This document shows, piece by piece, positions 1-8,843 of a stretch of 64,000 nucleotides of DNA. A model generated the notes under the pieces. The model searched no databases. It saw only the letters and a program-made list of their open reading frames with translations, and was not told the DNA's origin. This DNA is from UBA5793 sp040255465 (GTDB lineage: Bacteria > Planctomycetota > Phycisphaerae > Phycisphaerales > UBA5793). The DNA lies in contig JBDZVA010000004.1 in NCBI GenBank assembly GCA_040255465.1, forward strand, positions 321,224-385,223, written 5' to 3'. Made by a program: the position numbers and the translations under genes. Positions within the stretch are counted from its first letter, which is position 1, and every line of letters begins with the position of its first letter.

Positions 1-489
1 GAAGTGCCGTCGATTCCCGTGAACTTCCTCGTGCCGATTCCCGGCAACCGCGTGAACAACGCCATGCTCAACGGCCAGCCGATCACGCCGCAGGTGGTGC
101 TGCGCGTGCTGTGCCTGTTCCGCCTGGTAAATCCGACAGCCGAGATCCGCATCGGCGCCGGCCGCGAAGGGCATTTGCGCTCGATGCAGGCGCTGGCGCT
201 GCATCCGGCCAACAGCCTCTTCGTCGACGGCTACCTGCTCACGCGAGGCTCAACCACGCGCGACACTATCGCCATGATCATCGATGCGGGGTTCGAAGTG
301 CGCCTCGACGGACACTGGCCCCACGAACTCGCGCGCTTCGTCGAACACATCAAGGCCGGCGGCAGCACCGCCTTCGACATCGATCACAGCGGCGAAGTCA
401 TCCGCGACGACCGCAAGCGTCGGCGCAACACCCGACTCGAACAGGACGCCTCGCCCGCCACGCTGCGCATCAACGGCGTTGAGGTCTGA
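1..489 (+). CDS. bioB: Biotin synthase, C-terminal part (cut by window edge)
   Basis: BioB is a radical-SAM enzyme that inserts sulfur into dethiobiotin to make biotin. Only the last 162 residues lie in the window, and the reading frame is open from base 1, so the start and the Fe-S motif CxxxCxxC are outside. Family signatures visible are IPVNFLVPIPG near the left edge, LRVLCLFRLVNPTAEIRIGAGREGH, and NSLFVDGYLLTRGSTT, which match the BioB C-terminal half of the TIM barrel. (The second motif is residue-rich in the conserved Arg/Glu ligand region.) A basic tail (DDRKRRRNTR) and about 25 further residues follow the usual end. The stop lies 3 bases from the end of the convergent AraC gene. Other biotin genes are not seen, so any operon would extend leftwards. 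Confidence 0.9.
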   Translation, partial: EVPSIPVNFLVPIPGNRVNNAMLNGQPITPQVVLRVLCLFRLVNPTAEIRIGAGREGHLRSMQALALHPANSLFVDGYLLTRGSTTRDTIAMIIDAGFEVRLDGHWPHELARFVEHIKAGGSTAFDIDHSGEVIRDDRKRRRNTRLEQDASPATLRINGVEV

Positions 490-492
490 CGA

Positions 493-1644
493 TCAGTCGA
501 GTTGTTCGCGGTACTCCGTCGGGCTCATGTCCTGCAGGCGACGGAACGTCGACGTAAAGTGCCCGTGACTGGCAAAGCCGGTGGCCTTGGCGATCCGGGC
601 GATCGGCACGCGCTGCGTCGCGAGCATCCACTTGGCCATCTGCACCTGGCGCTGCAGCACGTACTGCTTGGGCGTCGTGCCCACCAGCTTTGAGAACGTG
701 CGGTGAAAGTGAAACACGCTCACATCCACGAGCTGAGCGATCGTGCTCAGGCTCGGCGACTCCGCGTAGTGATCGTGCATGTACCCGACCGCGCGGGCCA
801 CACGGGGATCATCCACAGCGCCAAGCGGCGGCAGGTCGCCGCGATCAAGCGGGCGCAGTTCAAGGTACCACTGCTCGGCGGAAACGCCGGGCGTCGCGCG
901 GCGGCGCTGGAAGCGAATCCAGACCGGCTCGCCCGACAGACTGAAAACAACGTCGTGCATCTCGCCGTCCACGAGCTCGGGCCACCGCTGGCTGACGACC
1001 ACCCGCAGATCGAGAAGCACCCGATTGATGTTGATCTGCTCCGCTGCGAGCCACGCTTCGCCACTCGGGTCCGCGTGGATCACCCGATCGTCATAGCCAA
1101 TCAGCAGGCGGCACACCTTCGCGTCGCGCGGCCGGTTGAACCGTGCGGCCAGACGCCTCATTTGCAGACTCAGCGCGTGCAGGTCGGCGTCCGTAAACGC
1201 ACCGCTCGGGCGAATCGCCATCGCCAGCCAATGCCGCCGATCCGGGTAGCCGTCCGGCAGGGTGACGCACGCGACGGGGGTCTTCGCGGGGATATCGTCG
1301 CAGGACAGCCTCGCCTCTTCCGCGGTGCCCGAAGCAGCGCCGGTGCGCAGCGCCTGCAAAAAGACGCCATCGTGGCGGAAACCCGCCTCGATCCAACCAT
1401 CAACGATGCCGGGACTGAATCCGTCGACAACCAGCATTTCGTCGCCGCGCGGGCGATGCGGAGCCACAATGCCCAGCACCAGCCGCTCGCATCGCAGTTG
1501 ATTGCAGATCTTCGACTTCACTTCGCTGATGCAATCGACCCATGTCAGCGACGTCTTGTCGCCGGCGCCATGCACTTCGCGGTTGTCGTTGGTGGGATTG
1601 GAATTGGTGGGAAGAGTGGTAGCGGCCAATGCGTCCGTGGACAT
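493..1644 (-). CDS. AraC-family transcriptional regulator
   Basis: A predicted DNA-binding regulator of 383 residues. The last ~100 residues form the paired helix-turn-helix of the AraC/XylS family: 'SLSTIAQLVDVSVFHFHRTF' followed by 'IARIAKATGFASHGHFTSTF' and the ending 'MSPTEYREQLD'. The N-terminal ~270 residues do not match a sensor domain I can name with confidence; it may be a GAF/PAS-like ligand domain. The ATG at 1644 follows a purine-rich GGGGGGAT stretch. The gene converges on bioB. A near-perfect 20-bp palindrome lies about 100 bp upstream of the start and is a candidate operator, perhaps autoregulatory. The effector and regulon are unknown. Confidence 0.88.
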   Translation of the reverse strand: MSTDALAATTLPTNSNPTNDNREVHGAGDKTSLTWVDCISEVKSKICNQLRCERLVLGIVAPHRPRGDEMLVVDGFSPGIVDGWIEAGFRHDGVFLQALRTGAASGTAEEARLSCDDIPAKTPVACVTLPDGYPDRRHWLAMAIRPSGAFTDADLHALSLQMRRLAARFNRPRDAKVCRLLIGYDDRVIHADPSGEAWLAAEQININRVLLDLRVVVSQRWPELVDGEMHDVVFSLSGEPVWIRFQRRRATPGVSAEQWYLELRPLDRGDLPPLGAVDDPRVARAVGYMHDHYAESPSLSTIAQLVDVSVFHFHRTFSKLVGTTPKQYVLQRQVQMAKWMLATQRVPIARIAKATGFASHGHFTSTFRRLQDMSPTEYREQLD

Positions 1645-1740
1645 TGAGATCCCCCCGAGAGTCTTGCTCGGAATAGTAAACGCGGCGAGCAGCCGCGATG
1701 GCCCCCGTCATGGGAGGTCATCATTAATGCTAGGAACTTG

Positions 1741-1760
1741 TGTGATTGTTAACCATCACA
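1741..1760. promoter_or_regulatory. 20-bp near-perfect palindrome, candidate operator
   Basis: TGTGATTGTTAACCATCACA matches its own reverse complement at 18 of 20 positions and has a central GTTAAC. It lies about 97 bp upstream of the AraC-type regulator on the minus strand and downstream of no + gene. The half-site TGTGAT resembles CRP/FNR-type half-sites, but the spacing is wider than the classical CRP site. A regulator binding site is an inference from symmetry and position. Confidence 0.4.
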
Positions 1761-1847
1761 GAATGGAACAAATCTGGCGGCACGCGCGCGAATCGGGCCT
1801 CGCGACGCAGCAGCGGCCCTCAAGCGCTCGAAAATAGTTTGAACCCC

Positions 1848-2390
1848 TCACATCGCGCGCACGGCCTGTTGGATGGTCCACGCCAATTCCGGACCTGTGC
1901 AGTCGATGTGCACCATGAAGAAGCCGCCGCGATGCTCCAGAAACACAGGCCAGATAATCTTGCGGTCCGTCTCAGGGATCGACAGGTTCATGACGTCGTC
2001 GAGCGAATGCCACTCCAGTCGTCCCTCATCAAGGTGGGTCCGAACAACCTCGACCGGCCGCGTCACCTCGTAGCAGAACAGCAGCCAGTGCCCCTGCCCC
2101 TCGTACGAACACTCGCTGACAATCCCCGCCAGACGCAGATCTTCCGCGGCGACGTCGATATCCGCCTCTTCCTTGATCTCGCGGATGGCGCAGGTCGTCG
2201 GGCTCTCGCCGAGGTGCTGCTCGAGTTTGCCCCCGATGGGGGAGTAAAGCTCGAAATTCGGCGGCTTGGCGCGGTGCAGCAGCAGAATGCGGCCCTGCTC
2301 GTCAAACAGGTACGCCAGCACCGCGATCCGGTATGGGAGGGGCTCAGACACGAGTCGGAATGTATCCCCTCCCCTCCCCACCGGCCACAC
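1848..2390 (-). CDS. Nudix hydrolase
   Basis: A 180-residue Nudix-fold pyrophosphohydrolase; substrate unknown. The Nudix box is recognisable as 'GESPTTCAIREIKEEADI', with the catalytic E-x7-REI-K-EE core intact. Two departures from the textbook motif are visible: a two-residue insertion (QH) between the first Gly and the first Glu, and Asp in place of the last Gly. The N-terminal strand 'YRIAVLAYLFDEQGRILLLHR' is typical of the MutT/NUDT family. The gene is transcribed away from murC with a 127-bp gap. An ATG start at 2390 is used; an internal start near the Nudix strand is possible. A role in sanitising nucleotides or hydrolysing a nucleotide sugar cannot be told apart here. Confidence 0.85.
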   Translation of the reverse strand: MWPVGRGGDTFRLVSEPLPYRIAVLAYLFDEQGRILLLHRAKPPNFELYSPIGGKLEQHLGESPTTCAIREIKEEADIDVAAEDLRLAGIVSECSYEGQGHWLLFCYEVTRPVEVVRTHLDEGRLEWHSLDDVMNLSIPETDRKIIWPVFLEHRGGFFMVHIDCTGPELAWTIQQAVRAM

Positions 2391-2517
2391 CGCCCCGGAA
2401 TCGAAGACTGAATCCCAGGCGCGGAATTGGTCGATCTTCGATGGGTCGGGCTACGGGTATCATCGAACGAGGCGGTTGAAAGGCGGAACCGAGTTGGGAA
2501 AGACGGCAGCGCAGACC

Positions 2518-3996
2518 ATGAAGCCGGGACGGGCGAAATCAAGGAACAAGACCGAGGGCGCTTCCGCCCGCCAGTCGCCGGCCTGGAACGTCGCCGGCAA
2601 TCACCTCTACTTCGTCGGCATCGGCGGATGCGGGATGAGCGGCCTGGCCCGCATGCTCCTGGCCCGCGGAGCCGCGTGCAGCGGAAGCGACCAGACACGC
2701 AGCGACCTCACCGACGCGCTCAACCGCGACGGCATGGCCGTCACCTTCGATCAGGAGTCCGGCCACCTGCCCGATGAATGCGATCTCGTCATCGCCTCCG
2801 CCGCGATTCGACCCGATCACCCGCAACTGCTCGAAGCCCAGCGCCGCGGCCTGACCATCATGCACTACGCCGAGGCGCTCGGCCGACTCATGCTCGGCCG
2901 CACCGGCGTCTCCATCGCCGGCACCCACGGCAAGAGCACCACCACGGCCACGCTCGCGCACATCCTCATCCAGTGCCAGCGCGATCCATCCTTCGTCGTC
3001 GGCGCCACCTGCAACCAGATCGGCGGCGGAGCGCGAACCGGCGCCGCCGTGCAGCCCGGCTCCAGCCAGCCCGGCATCCTGCTCGGCGAAGCGTGCGAGT
3101 TCAACCGCTCCTTCCACCACCATCGCCCCACCGTCGCGGCCGTACTCAACGTCGAAGAAGACCACCTCGATATCTACGGCTCGCTCGACGCCATCATCGA
3201 AGCATTTCACGAGTTCGCCGCCCTGCTCCCGCAACGCGATGAAGGCGGCTACCTGCTCATCAGTCACGATGCGGCACACCGAGGACAGGTCGCCTCCGGA
3301 CTCAATTGCGAAGTCGAGACCATCGGCTTCTCCACGCAGGCAGACTGGTGCATCGAGTTCGACCCCGAGTCGCACCTCGTCGCGCTCTCACATCATGGCC
3401 AGAGCGTCGCCTCCTGGCAGGCCCCCATGCCCGGCGAACACAACGCCTACAACTCCGCCGTCGCCTGCGTGCTCGCCCGCCGGCTCGGCTGCGAATGGGA
3501 TCAGATCGTCCCCGCCGTCGAATCCTTCGCCGGCGTCGATCGACGACTCCAGCGCCTCGGCAAGCGCGCCATCCCGGGCGGTGAAGTGCTCGTCTACGAC
3601 GACTACGGCCACCATCCCACCGAAATCGACGCCACCCTTCGCGCCCTCAGGGCCCACGAAAAACCCAGGCGCCTTGTCTGCGTCTTCCAGCCGCACCAGC
3701 ACAGCCGCACGCGCTTCCTGCTCGAACAGTTTGCAACGAGTTTCAGCTCGGCTGACGTCGTCATCGTCCCCCACATCTACTTCGTGCGCGACAGCGAAGC
3801 CGAGAAGCAGCGCATCAGCGCTTCGGACCTCGTCGATCGCCTGCGCCAGCGCGGCATCCAGGCCATGCACCTCTATCCCTTCGAAGCAATCGTCGAGCAA
3901 CTCGAAAACGTCTGCCGCCCCGGCGATCTGCTCGTCGTCATGGGCGCCGGCCCCGTCTGGAAGGTCGCAAGGCAGTTCCTCGGCGTCAAGCCGTAA
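2518..3996 (+). CDS. murC: UDP-N-acetylmuramate--L-alanine ligase
   Basis: MurC adds L-alanine to UDP-MurNAc in the cytoplasm, the first peptide step of peptidoglycan synthesis. The 492-residue protein has the Rossmann motif GIGGCGMSG (~34-42), the ATP-binding GTHGKSTTTA (~135-144), the central-domain 'EACEFNRSFHHHRP', the NVEEDHLD segment, and the C-terminal YDDYGHHPTEI (~359-369). These are specific to MurC among Mur ligases. The open frame extends further upstream, but the Rossmann strand begins ~30 residues after ATG 2518 and the earlier sequence is not MurC-like, so this start is preferred. In many bacteria murB follows directly; here about 2.8 kb with three other genes separates them. 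Confidence 0.95.
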   Translation: MKPGRAKSRNKTEGASARQSPAWNVAGNHLYFVGIGGCGMSGLARMLLARGAACSGSDQTRSDLTDALNRDGMAVTFDQESGHLPDECDLVIASAAIRPDHPQLLEAQRRGLTIMHYAEALGRLMLGRTGVSIAGTHGKSTTTATLAHILIQCQRDPSFVVGATCNQIGGGARTGAAVQPGSSQPGILLGEACEFNRSFHHHRPTVAAVLNVEEDHLDIYGSLDAIIEAFHEFAALLPQRDEGGYLLISHDAAHRGQVASGLNCEVETIGFSTQADWCIEFDPESHLVALSHHGQSVASWQAPMPGEHNAYNSAVACVLARRLGCEWDQIVPAVESFAGVDRRLQRLGKRAIPGGEVLVYDDYGHHPTEIDATLRALRAHEKPRRLVCVFQPHQHSRTRFLLEQFATSFSSADVVIVPHIYFVRDSEAEKQRISASDLVDRLRQRGIQAMHLYPFEAIVEQLENVCRPGDLLVVMGAGPVWKVARQFLGVKP

Positions 3997-4058
3997 CGCG
4001 TCGGCAGGTCGAGTATCATCCTTTGCGAACGCTGACTCGTTTCGCGGGAGGATGGGCC

Positions 4059-4844
4059 ATGACGACTCAACTGCTGCTGTGCCTCACGTTGTTTGCCGCG
4101 CTGTGCACCGGCTGTCAGGCCGCCAGCGGTGGCGAGAAGTTTGAAGGTTTCGGCACGCTCACCACGCTCTTCGCCTTGCCCCAGCGCCAGCCCGACTGGC
4201 CCAAGGGCGAGTTGACCGGCACCGGCTTCCAGATTGATCCCGACGACAAGGGCTCTTCCCCGGGCACGCGCGCCATGTTAATGGCCGAAAGCGCCAAGCC
4301 GGCGGCGAACCTGTCCGCCCAACTCCAGCCGGGTCGCCGGGCATGGATCAAGGGCGAAGTGTTCAAGGACGTGATCCGCGTGGACGAGATCGAAGTACTC
4401 CCCTTCCCGAGGCCGGGTGTGATTCCGAGCAAAGTCGCCAACGCCATCGGCCGCTTCGATCTCACCGAAGTCGGCGCCTGGCACAACCGCATGCCGCCGT
4501 CCACCGACAAGCGACATCTCACCCTGAGCATCCGCGCCGAGAACACCGCGGCGGACCGCAAGGACCGCGTCATCAAGGTCGAGCGCGTCTTCTACTCCTT
4601 CGACAAGGATCGCGAAGGCGTGCTCGCCAAAGACATGTCGATCATCGACCTCAACACCGGCCTGGCGGGCGGCAAGATGGAAATGCCCCTGCCCCACGGC
4701 AAACCCATCGACCTGGGCATCCGAGGCGAAGACACCTACCCCGACGGCCACGTCGACGATGAAATCTACGTCATCGTCATCCTCAGCGTCGGCGACGAAC
4801 GCATCATCCTCCGAGGCCACTGCAAGATCATCGCCGCAGTGTGA
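4059..4844 (+). CDS. Predicted lipoprotein of unknown function
   Basis: A 261-residue exported protein. The N-terminus MTTQLLLCLTLFAALCTGCQ is a typical signal peptide ending in a lipobox (LCTGC), so lipidation at the Cys is expected. The ATG at 4059 is chosen over an upstream in-frame start because GGGAGGATGGG precedes it and it gives a clean signal peptide. The mature part is rich in beta-type sequence and acidic residues, with no domain I recognise. It lies 62 bp after murC, in the same direction, and may be co-transcribed with it. Function not assigned. Confidence 0.75.
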   Translation: MTTQLLLCLTLFAALCTGCQAASGGEKFEGFGTLTTLFALPQRQPDWPKGELTGTGFQIDPDDKGSSPGTRAMLMAESAKPAANLSAQLQPGRRAWIKGEVFKDVIRVDEIEVLPFPRPGVIPSKVANAIGRFDLTEVGAWHNRMPPSTDKRHLTLSIRAENTAADRKDRVIKVERVFYSFDKDREGVLAKDMSIIDLNTGLAGGKMEMPLPHGKPIDLGIRGEDTYPDGHVDDEIYVIVILSVGDERIILRGHCKIIAAV

Positions 4845-4942
4845 CGCGGGCTGCTCTGGGACCGTTCCGTTGGCGCGGCGGGCGGGGAATGTCGATATGA
4901 TCACATGAAAGCGATCCCCGACTGGCAGCGAGGACACCGTCC

Positions 4943-6130
4943 GTGATAAAGCGGCTCCACGTCAAGAACTTCAAGGCCCTGCGCGATGTTGAGATCGACC
5001 TTACCCCAATCCACGCGCTGATCGGTCCAAACGACGCTGGCAAGACCAGCATCCTGCAGGCGCTTTATGCGATTTGTCATAGCGTGGATCACCCCCTGTC
5101 CGAGTGTTTTCCTGGCTTGTGGGACGGTCGCGATCTGGTATGGAACCGAAGTAGTGACAGCGAAGTAGAGATCTACGTCACTGCCGAAGATGCAAGAGAA
5201 GGTTTCGAGTACTTTCTGGAATGTGGTTTTCCGGAATCCGGGCGAAGTGTTCGGGTTCTGGGAGAAGCCGCAGCGGTAGATCAAAACGAGCTGGTGCCTT
5301 TGGGCGGTGGCGGCAACCGCACTTTCTTGTCACGGCTGGGGGAATCTCCCAAACCCTCTGCTCCTCCAGCACTCGGAAACCGTCGGGTTTTGCCAATGCG
5401 AGAAGCGCTGACAGGAGTACATTGGCATCGCTGGGATCCGCGTTTCCTCGCCATTCCAAACGCGCCAGACACACGCTGGCGATACCGTCTCGAATGGACT
5501 GGTTTTGGGCTCGTCCGGTGTCTCGACGACATTCTGGGCTATGACCGCAAGCTGTTTGCAAGTCTGGAGCAACAGTTCATTGACCAATTTGATGAGTTTA
5601 GTTCGATCATCCTACAGCCACAAAAGGCCTATCTTGCAAACGACATCCCATTCCTCAGCCTACCGAGGTTTGAAGAGCGAGATGGGAAGGGACTGGCGTT
5701 TGGACTCAAGAAAGGGGGTAACCCACTCCCAGCCGCACAAGTTTCAGACGGCGTATTGCTCGTGCTGGCGTACCTAACGATCCTTCATTTGCCAAATCCT
5801 CCGCATTTGCTATTGATCGAGGAGCCGGAGAATGGAATTCACCCTGAGAGGTTAGAGAAGATCATCCGCGTGCTGCGCGAGTTGATTGGTCAAAAGAAGC
5901 ACACCCAAATCGTTATGACGACGCACTCACCGTATGTTGTTGATCTCTTGGAGGCACAAGAAGTAACCTTGTGTCGCAAGGGTGCCGACGGAGCTGTCCA
6001 TACGCGCCGACTTTCGGACGTTCCCAGTGTCCAGAGGCAACTCGACATCTTCAAGCTCGGAGAGATCTGGACGGGCGAAGGCGACGATGCACTAGCAAGC
6101 GAACCGCCTGTGACGACGGAGTCGCCCTGA
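4943..6130 (+). CDS. AAA/OLD-type ATPase, candidate defence protein
   Basis: A 395-residue ABC/SMC-like ATPase. It opens with the typical 'IKRLHVKNFKALRDVEIDLT' strand pattern and Walker A GPNDAGKTS (~28-36). Near the C-terminus are Walker B with catalytic glutamates (LLLIEEPENGIHPE) and the switch histidine motif MTTHSPYVVDLL. This is the AAA_21/AAA_15 architecture found in OLD, PARIS AriA, AbiL and similar defence ATPases, but no TOPRIM domain is fused. It overlaps the following TOPRIM-like gene by one base (TGATG), implying translational coupling. GTG start at 4943. The DNA is visibly less GC-rich than the flanking mur genes, suggesting horizontal acquisition. A housekeeping SMC-like role is less likely given size and partner. 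Confidence 0.8.
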   Translation: MIKRLHVKNFKALRDVEIDLTPIHALIGPNDAGKTSILQALYAICHSVDHPLSECFPGLWDGRDLVWNRSSDSEVEIYVTAEDAREGFEYFLECGFPESGRSVRVLGEAAAVDQNELVPLGGGGNRTFLSRLGESPKPSAPPALGNRRVLPMREALTGVHWHRWDPRFLAIPNAPDTRWRYRLEWTGFGLVRCLDDILGYDRKLFASLEQQFIDQFDEFSSIILQPQKAYLANDIPFLSLPRFEERDGKGLAFGLKKGGNPLPAAQVSDGVLLVLAYLTILHLPNPPHLLLIEEPENGIHPERLEKIIRVLRELIGQKKHTQIVMTTHSPYVVDLLEAQEVTLCRKGADGAVHTRRLSDVPSVQRQLDIFKLGEIWTGEGDDALASEPPVTTESP

Positions 6131-6705
6131 TGCGCGTGCTGGTCATCGGCGAGGGCAACCACGAAGAATCTGCGTTGCCGATTCTGGTAAGGCTACTCAA
6201 TGGCCTAGTCAGCGAAACAGAATTCGACCGAATCAAGAATATCCGTCGGACCGTTCATGGCAAAGGCAGCCGGATTCTTAAGCGGGCCGTGAGTTGGTCA
6301 ATCGAGGCACAGTCACGCGGTTTCGACGCCTTGGTGCTTCTGATGGATGAAGATGGTGACGCCTCGCGTCGACAGGCGATAGATGAAGCACAGTCCTCGC
6401 CACTTCATCCGATTCCACGTGCCTGCGGCGTTGCCATCAGGACATTCGACGCGTGGTTTCTTGCGGACGAACACGCGATCTCCAGCGTGCTTGCGCGGAC
6501 GGTCCATAGGCAGCCGGATCCGGAACGCCAAAGAAATCCAAAGGGTTCTTGCACAGCACTTCTGGCCGGGTCCGAGATAGAAAGCCTTTCCGAGTTCTAC
6601 CAGTATCTCGCCACAGCAATGAACTTGGACGCAACTCGTGAACGCTGTCCGAACGGGTTCAGACCATTCGCTGATCGCATCGCGATGTTGACGATGCCTG
6701 ATTGA
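6130..6705 (+). CDS. TOPRIM-like DUF4276-type partner protein, candidate nuclease effector
   Basis: A 191-residue protein translationally coupled to the preceding ATPase; its ATG shares a base with that gene's stop. It starts 'MRVLVIGEGNHEESALPILV', the acidic GEGxxEE motif of TOPRIM-like DUF4276/DUF4435/RloB-type proteins, and continues with LVLLMDEDGD (acidic DxD-like cluster) and 'VAIRTFDAWFLADEHAI', typical of DUF4276. TOPRIM folds in such pairs are metal-dependent nucleases or nuclease-like effectors. The likely role is the toxic or nucleolytic half of a two-gene anti-phage system. Family placement rests on motif pattern only; which DUF it belongs to is uncertain. Base composition matches the ATPase and differs from murB. 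Confidence 0.7.
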   Translation: MRVLVIGEGNHEESALPILVRLLNGLVSETEFDRIKNIRRTVHGKGSRILKRAVSWSIEAQSRGFDALVLLMDEDGDASRRQAIDEAQSSPLHPIPRACGVAIRTFDAWFLADEHAISSVLARTVHRQPDPERQRNPKGSCTALLAGSEIESLSEFYQYLATAMNLDATRERCPNGFRPFADRIAMLTMPD

Positions 6706-6813
6706 GTGCTGCAGTAGGTTCAGTACCGGTCGCAATCCAGCAAACTTGCCAATACGCCCCCTTCTGCGATTTCTCCAGCCCCTCACCGCGAAGTTTCGAT
6801 ATCCTTCTGAGCG

Positions 6814-7794
6814 GTGCCCAGCAATGCCACGTCCAGTGCGCGTTCGATCGTCGAAGACCTCGATCTCGAGGTGGAATTCGATGCGCCCATCGGCACAGAG
6901 ATGACCTGGTACAAAGTCGGCGGCCGAGCCGACGTGCTCGTTCGGCCGCGCAGCGTCGAAGCCCTCTGCAACCTCATGCGGCGCTGCAACGAAACCGGCA
7001 CCACGGCCCGTGTGCTCGGCTCGGGGGCCAATCTGCTCATCGCCGACGAGGGTGTCGACGGCATCGTCGTTCACCTCGACCATGCCGCGTTCCGCGAAGT
7101 CTCCACCATTCACCGCCACCGCGTGCACCGCGCCGGCGTCGAAGGCCGGGCGGGCGACGCCATGCGCGTCATGGCCGGCAAATCGCTCGAACAACTCGTC
7201 ATGTCCGCCGCCACGCAGGGTCTCAGCGGCATCGAGTGCATGGCCGGCGTCCCCGCCAGCGTCGGCGGCGCCATCCGCATGAACGCGGGCGGCAAGTTTG
7301 GCTGCATCGGCGACGCCGTCGTCGCCGTCGGCTGCATCAACCTCAAGGGCGATCTCGTCGTCCACGAAGGACCGGACGTCACTTTCGAATACCGCCGCTG
7401 CTCGATCATCGATCCCGTCATCCTCTGGGCCGAACTCGCGCTCACACCCGACGATCCAGCCCGGACACACGCAAGGGTCAAGGAGATCTTCGCCTACAAG
7501 AAACAGTCGCAGCCCATGGCCGCCAACAGCGCCGGCTGCGTCTTTCGCAATCCGCCCGCCAGCGACGGCTCGGGCCGCCTCGTCAGCGCCGGCGAACTCA
7601 TCGACCGCGCCGGGCTCAAGGGCTGCTCAGTCGGCGGCGCCAGCATCAGCCAGCGCCACGCCAACTTCTTCACCGCCGAACCAGGCGCGTCGGCCAACGA
7701 CATCATCGCATTGATCGACCACGCCGCCAAAGTCGTCGCCGAACACTCGGGCTACGAATTGGTGCGCGAAGTGGTCGTGTGGAAACGACACTGA
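6814..7794 (+). CDS. murB: UDP-N-acetylenolpyruvoylglucosamine reductase
   Basis: MurB reduces UDP-GlcNAc-enolpyruvate to UDP-MurNAc with NADPH and FAD. In 326 residues the sequence shows the FAD-binding TWYKVGGRADVLVRP, 'RVLGSGANLLIADEGVDG' (~66-83), 'GIECMAGVPASVGGAIRMNA' and the catalytic-Ser segment NSAGCVFRNPP (~236-246). A GTG start at 6814 is used since no ATG lies upstream of the first conserved strand. It heads a murB-ddl-ftsQ group with 58-70 bp gaps. It is separated from murC by the lipoprotein gene and the candidate defence pair. Confidence 0.95.
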   Translation: MPSNATSSARSIVEDLDLEVEFDAPIGTEMTWYKVGGRADVLVRPRSVEALCNLMRRCNETGTTARVLGSGANLLIADEGVDGIVVHLDHAAFREVSTIHRHRVHRAGVEGRAGDAMRVMAGKSLEQLVMSAATQGLSGIECMAGVPASVGGAIRMNAGGKFGCIGDAVVAVGCINLKGDLVVHEGPDVTFEYRRCSIIDPVILWAELALTPDDPARTHARVKEIFAYKKQSQPMAANSAGCVFRNPPASDGSGRLVSAGELIDRAGLKGCSVGGASISQRHANFFTAEPGASANDIIALIDHAAKVVAEHSGYELVREVVVWKRH

Positions 7795-7852
7795 CTGTTT
7801 AGCCGCGACCCAAAGGCTCTGCGAAGGCAAGCGCTTCGCGCAATCAACCAGC

Positions 7853-8773
7853 ATGACCACCCATCCAGTCCACATCGCCGTCCTCGCCGGCGGGCCCGAC
7901 GCCGAGCGCGAAGTCAGCCTCATGTCCGGGCGAGAAATCACCGCTGCCCTCAACAAAGGCGGCCGCTTCACCGCGCGCCTCGAAATCATCGATCGCCTCA
8001 CCGGTTCAGACCTCGCGGCCATCGAGGGCGATGCCATCTTCCCCGCTCTGCACGGGCCGTGGGGCGAAGGCGGACCGCTCCAGCGCCTGCTCGAAGCAGA
8101 CGGCCGCCCCTTCGTCGGCTGCGGATCCGTCGCCGCCGAAATCGCCATGGACAAAATGCTCACCAAGCAGGTCTCACAGCGCATCGGCGTCGCAACGCCC
8201 GCCGCGTGCATCCTTCACTCGATCGATGATCCATGCACGGTGCCGCCGCCGCTCGTGCTCAAGCCCGTCGACGACGGCTCAAGCGTCGATGTTCTCATCT
8301 GCCGCACCGACGACGAAGTCATCCGGGGTCGCACCCGGCTCCACCCCCGCCGCACCCGACTCATGGCCGAGGCGTTCATCCCCGGCCGCGAACTGACCGT
8401 CGGCATCGTCGGCGATCGCGTCGGCTCACTCATCGAAATCATCCCCACCGTCGAGTTCTACGACTACGAAGCCAAGTACACCCGCGATGACACCCGCTAC
8501 ACCGTCAACCCCGACCTCCCTCCCGCCATTGCCGCGAAGATCAAAGACGATGCCCTCGCCCTGTACCGCGCCATCGGCTGCCGCGACCTGGCGCGAATCG
8601 ATTTCCGCTACGACGACGTCACCGATCCGGCCCACCCGACATGGTGGATGCTCGAGGTAAACACCATGCCCGGCTTCACAAGCCACTCGCTCGTACCCAT
8701 GGGCGAAGCGGCTGGCGGCGTCCCCATGCCCGAACTCTGCGCCCGCCTGGTGGAGATGGCGCTCGCTCGCTGA
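7853..8773 (+). CDS. ddl: D-alanine--D-alanine ligase
   Basis: Ddl joins two D-alanines with ATP for the peptidoglycan stem peptide. The 306-residue protein has the ATP-grasp layout: N-terminal 'VHIAVLAGGPDAEREVSLMSG', the substrate loop FPALHGPWGEGGPLQRLLE, the metal and phosphate residues around 'LMAEAFIPGRELTVGIVGD', and the C-terminal LEVNTMPGFTSHSLVP (~267-282). Length is normal for DdlB. It lies between murB and the ftsQ-like gene in the conserved dcw order. Confidence 0.95.
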   Translation: MTTHPVHIAVLAGGPDAEREVSLMSGREITAALNKGGRFTARLEIIDRLTGSDLAAIEGDAIFPALHGPWGEGGPLQRLLEADGRPFVGCGSVAAEIAMDKMLTKQVSQRIGVATPAACILHSIDDPCTVPPPLVLKPVDDGSSVDVLICRTDDEVIRGRTRLHPRRTRLMAEAFIPGRELTVGIVGDRVGSLIEIIPTVEFYDYEAKYTRDDTRYTVNPDLPPAIAAKIKDDALALYRAIGCRDLARIDFRYDDVTDPAHPTWWMLEVNTMPGFTSHSLVPMGEAAGGVPMPELCARLVEMALAR

Positions 8774-8843
8774 TCTTGCAGCCCCACCCCCACCTCTGGC
8801 CGACATACTCAGGACACTGTGGACCCGTTTTTGGGGGAGACCT

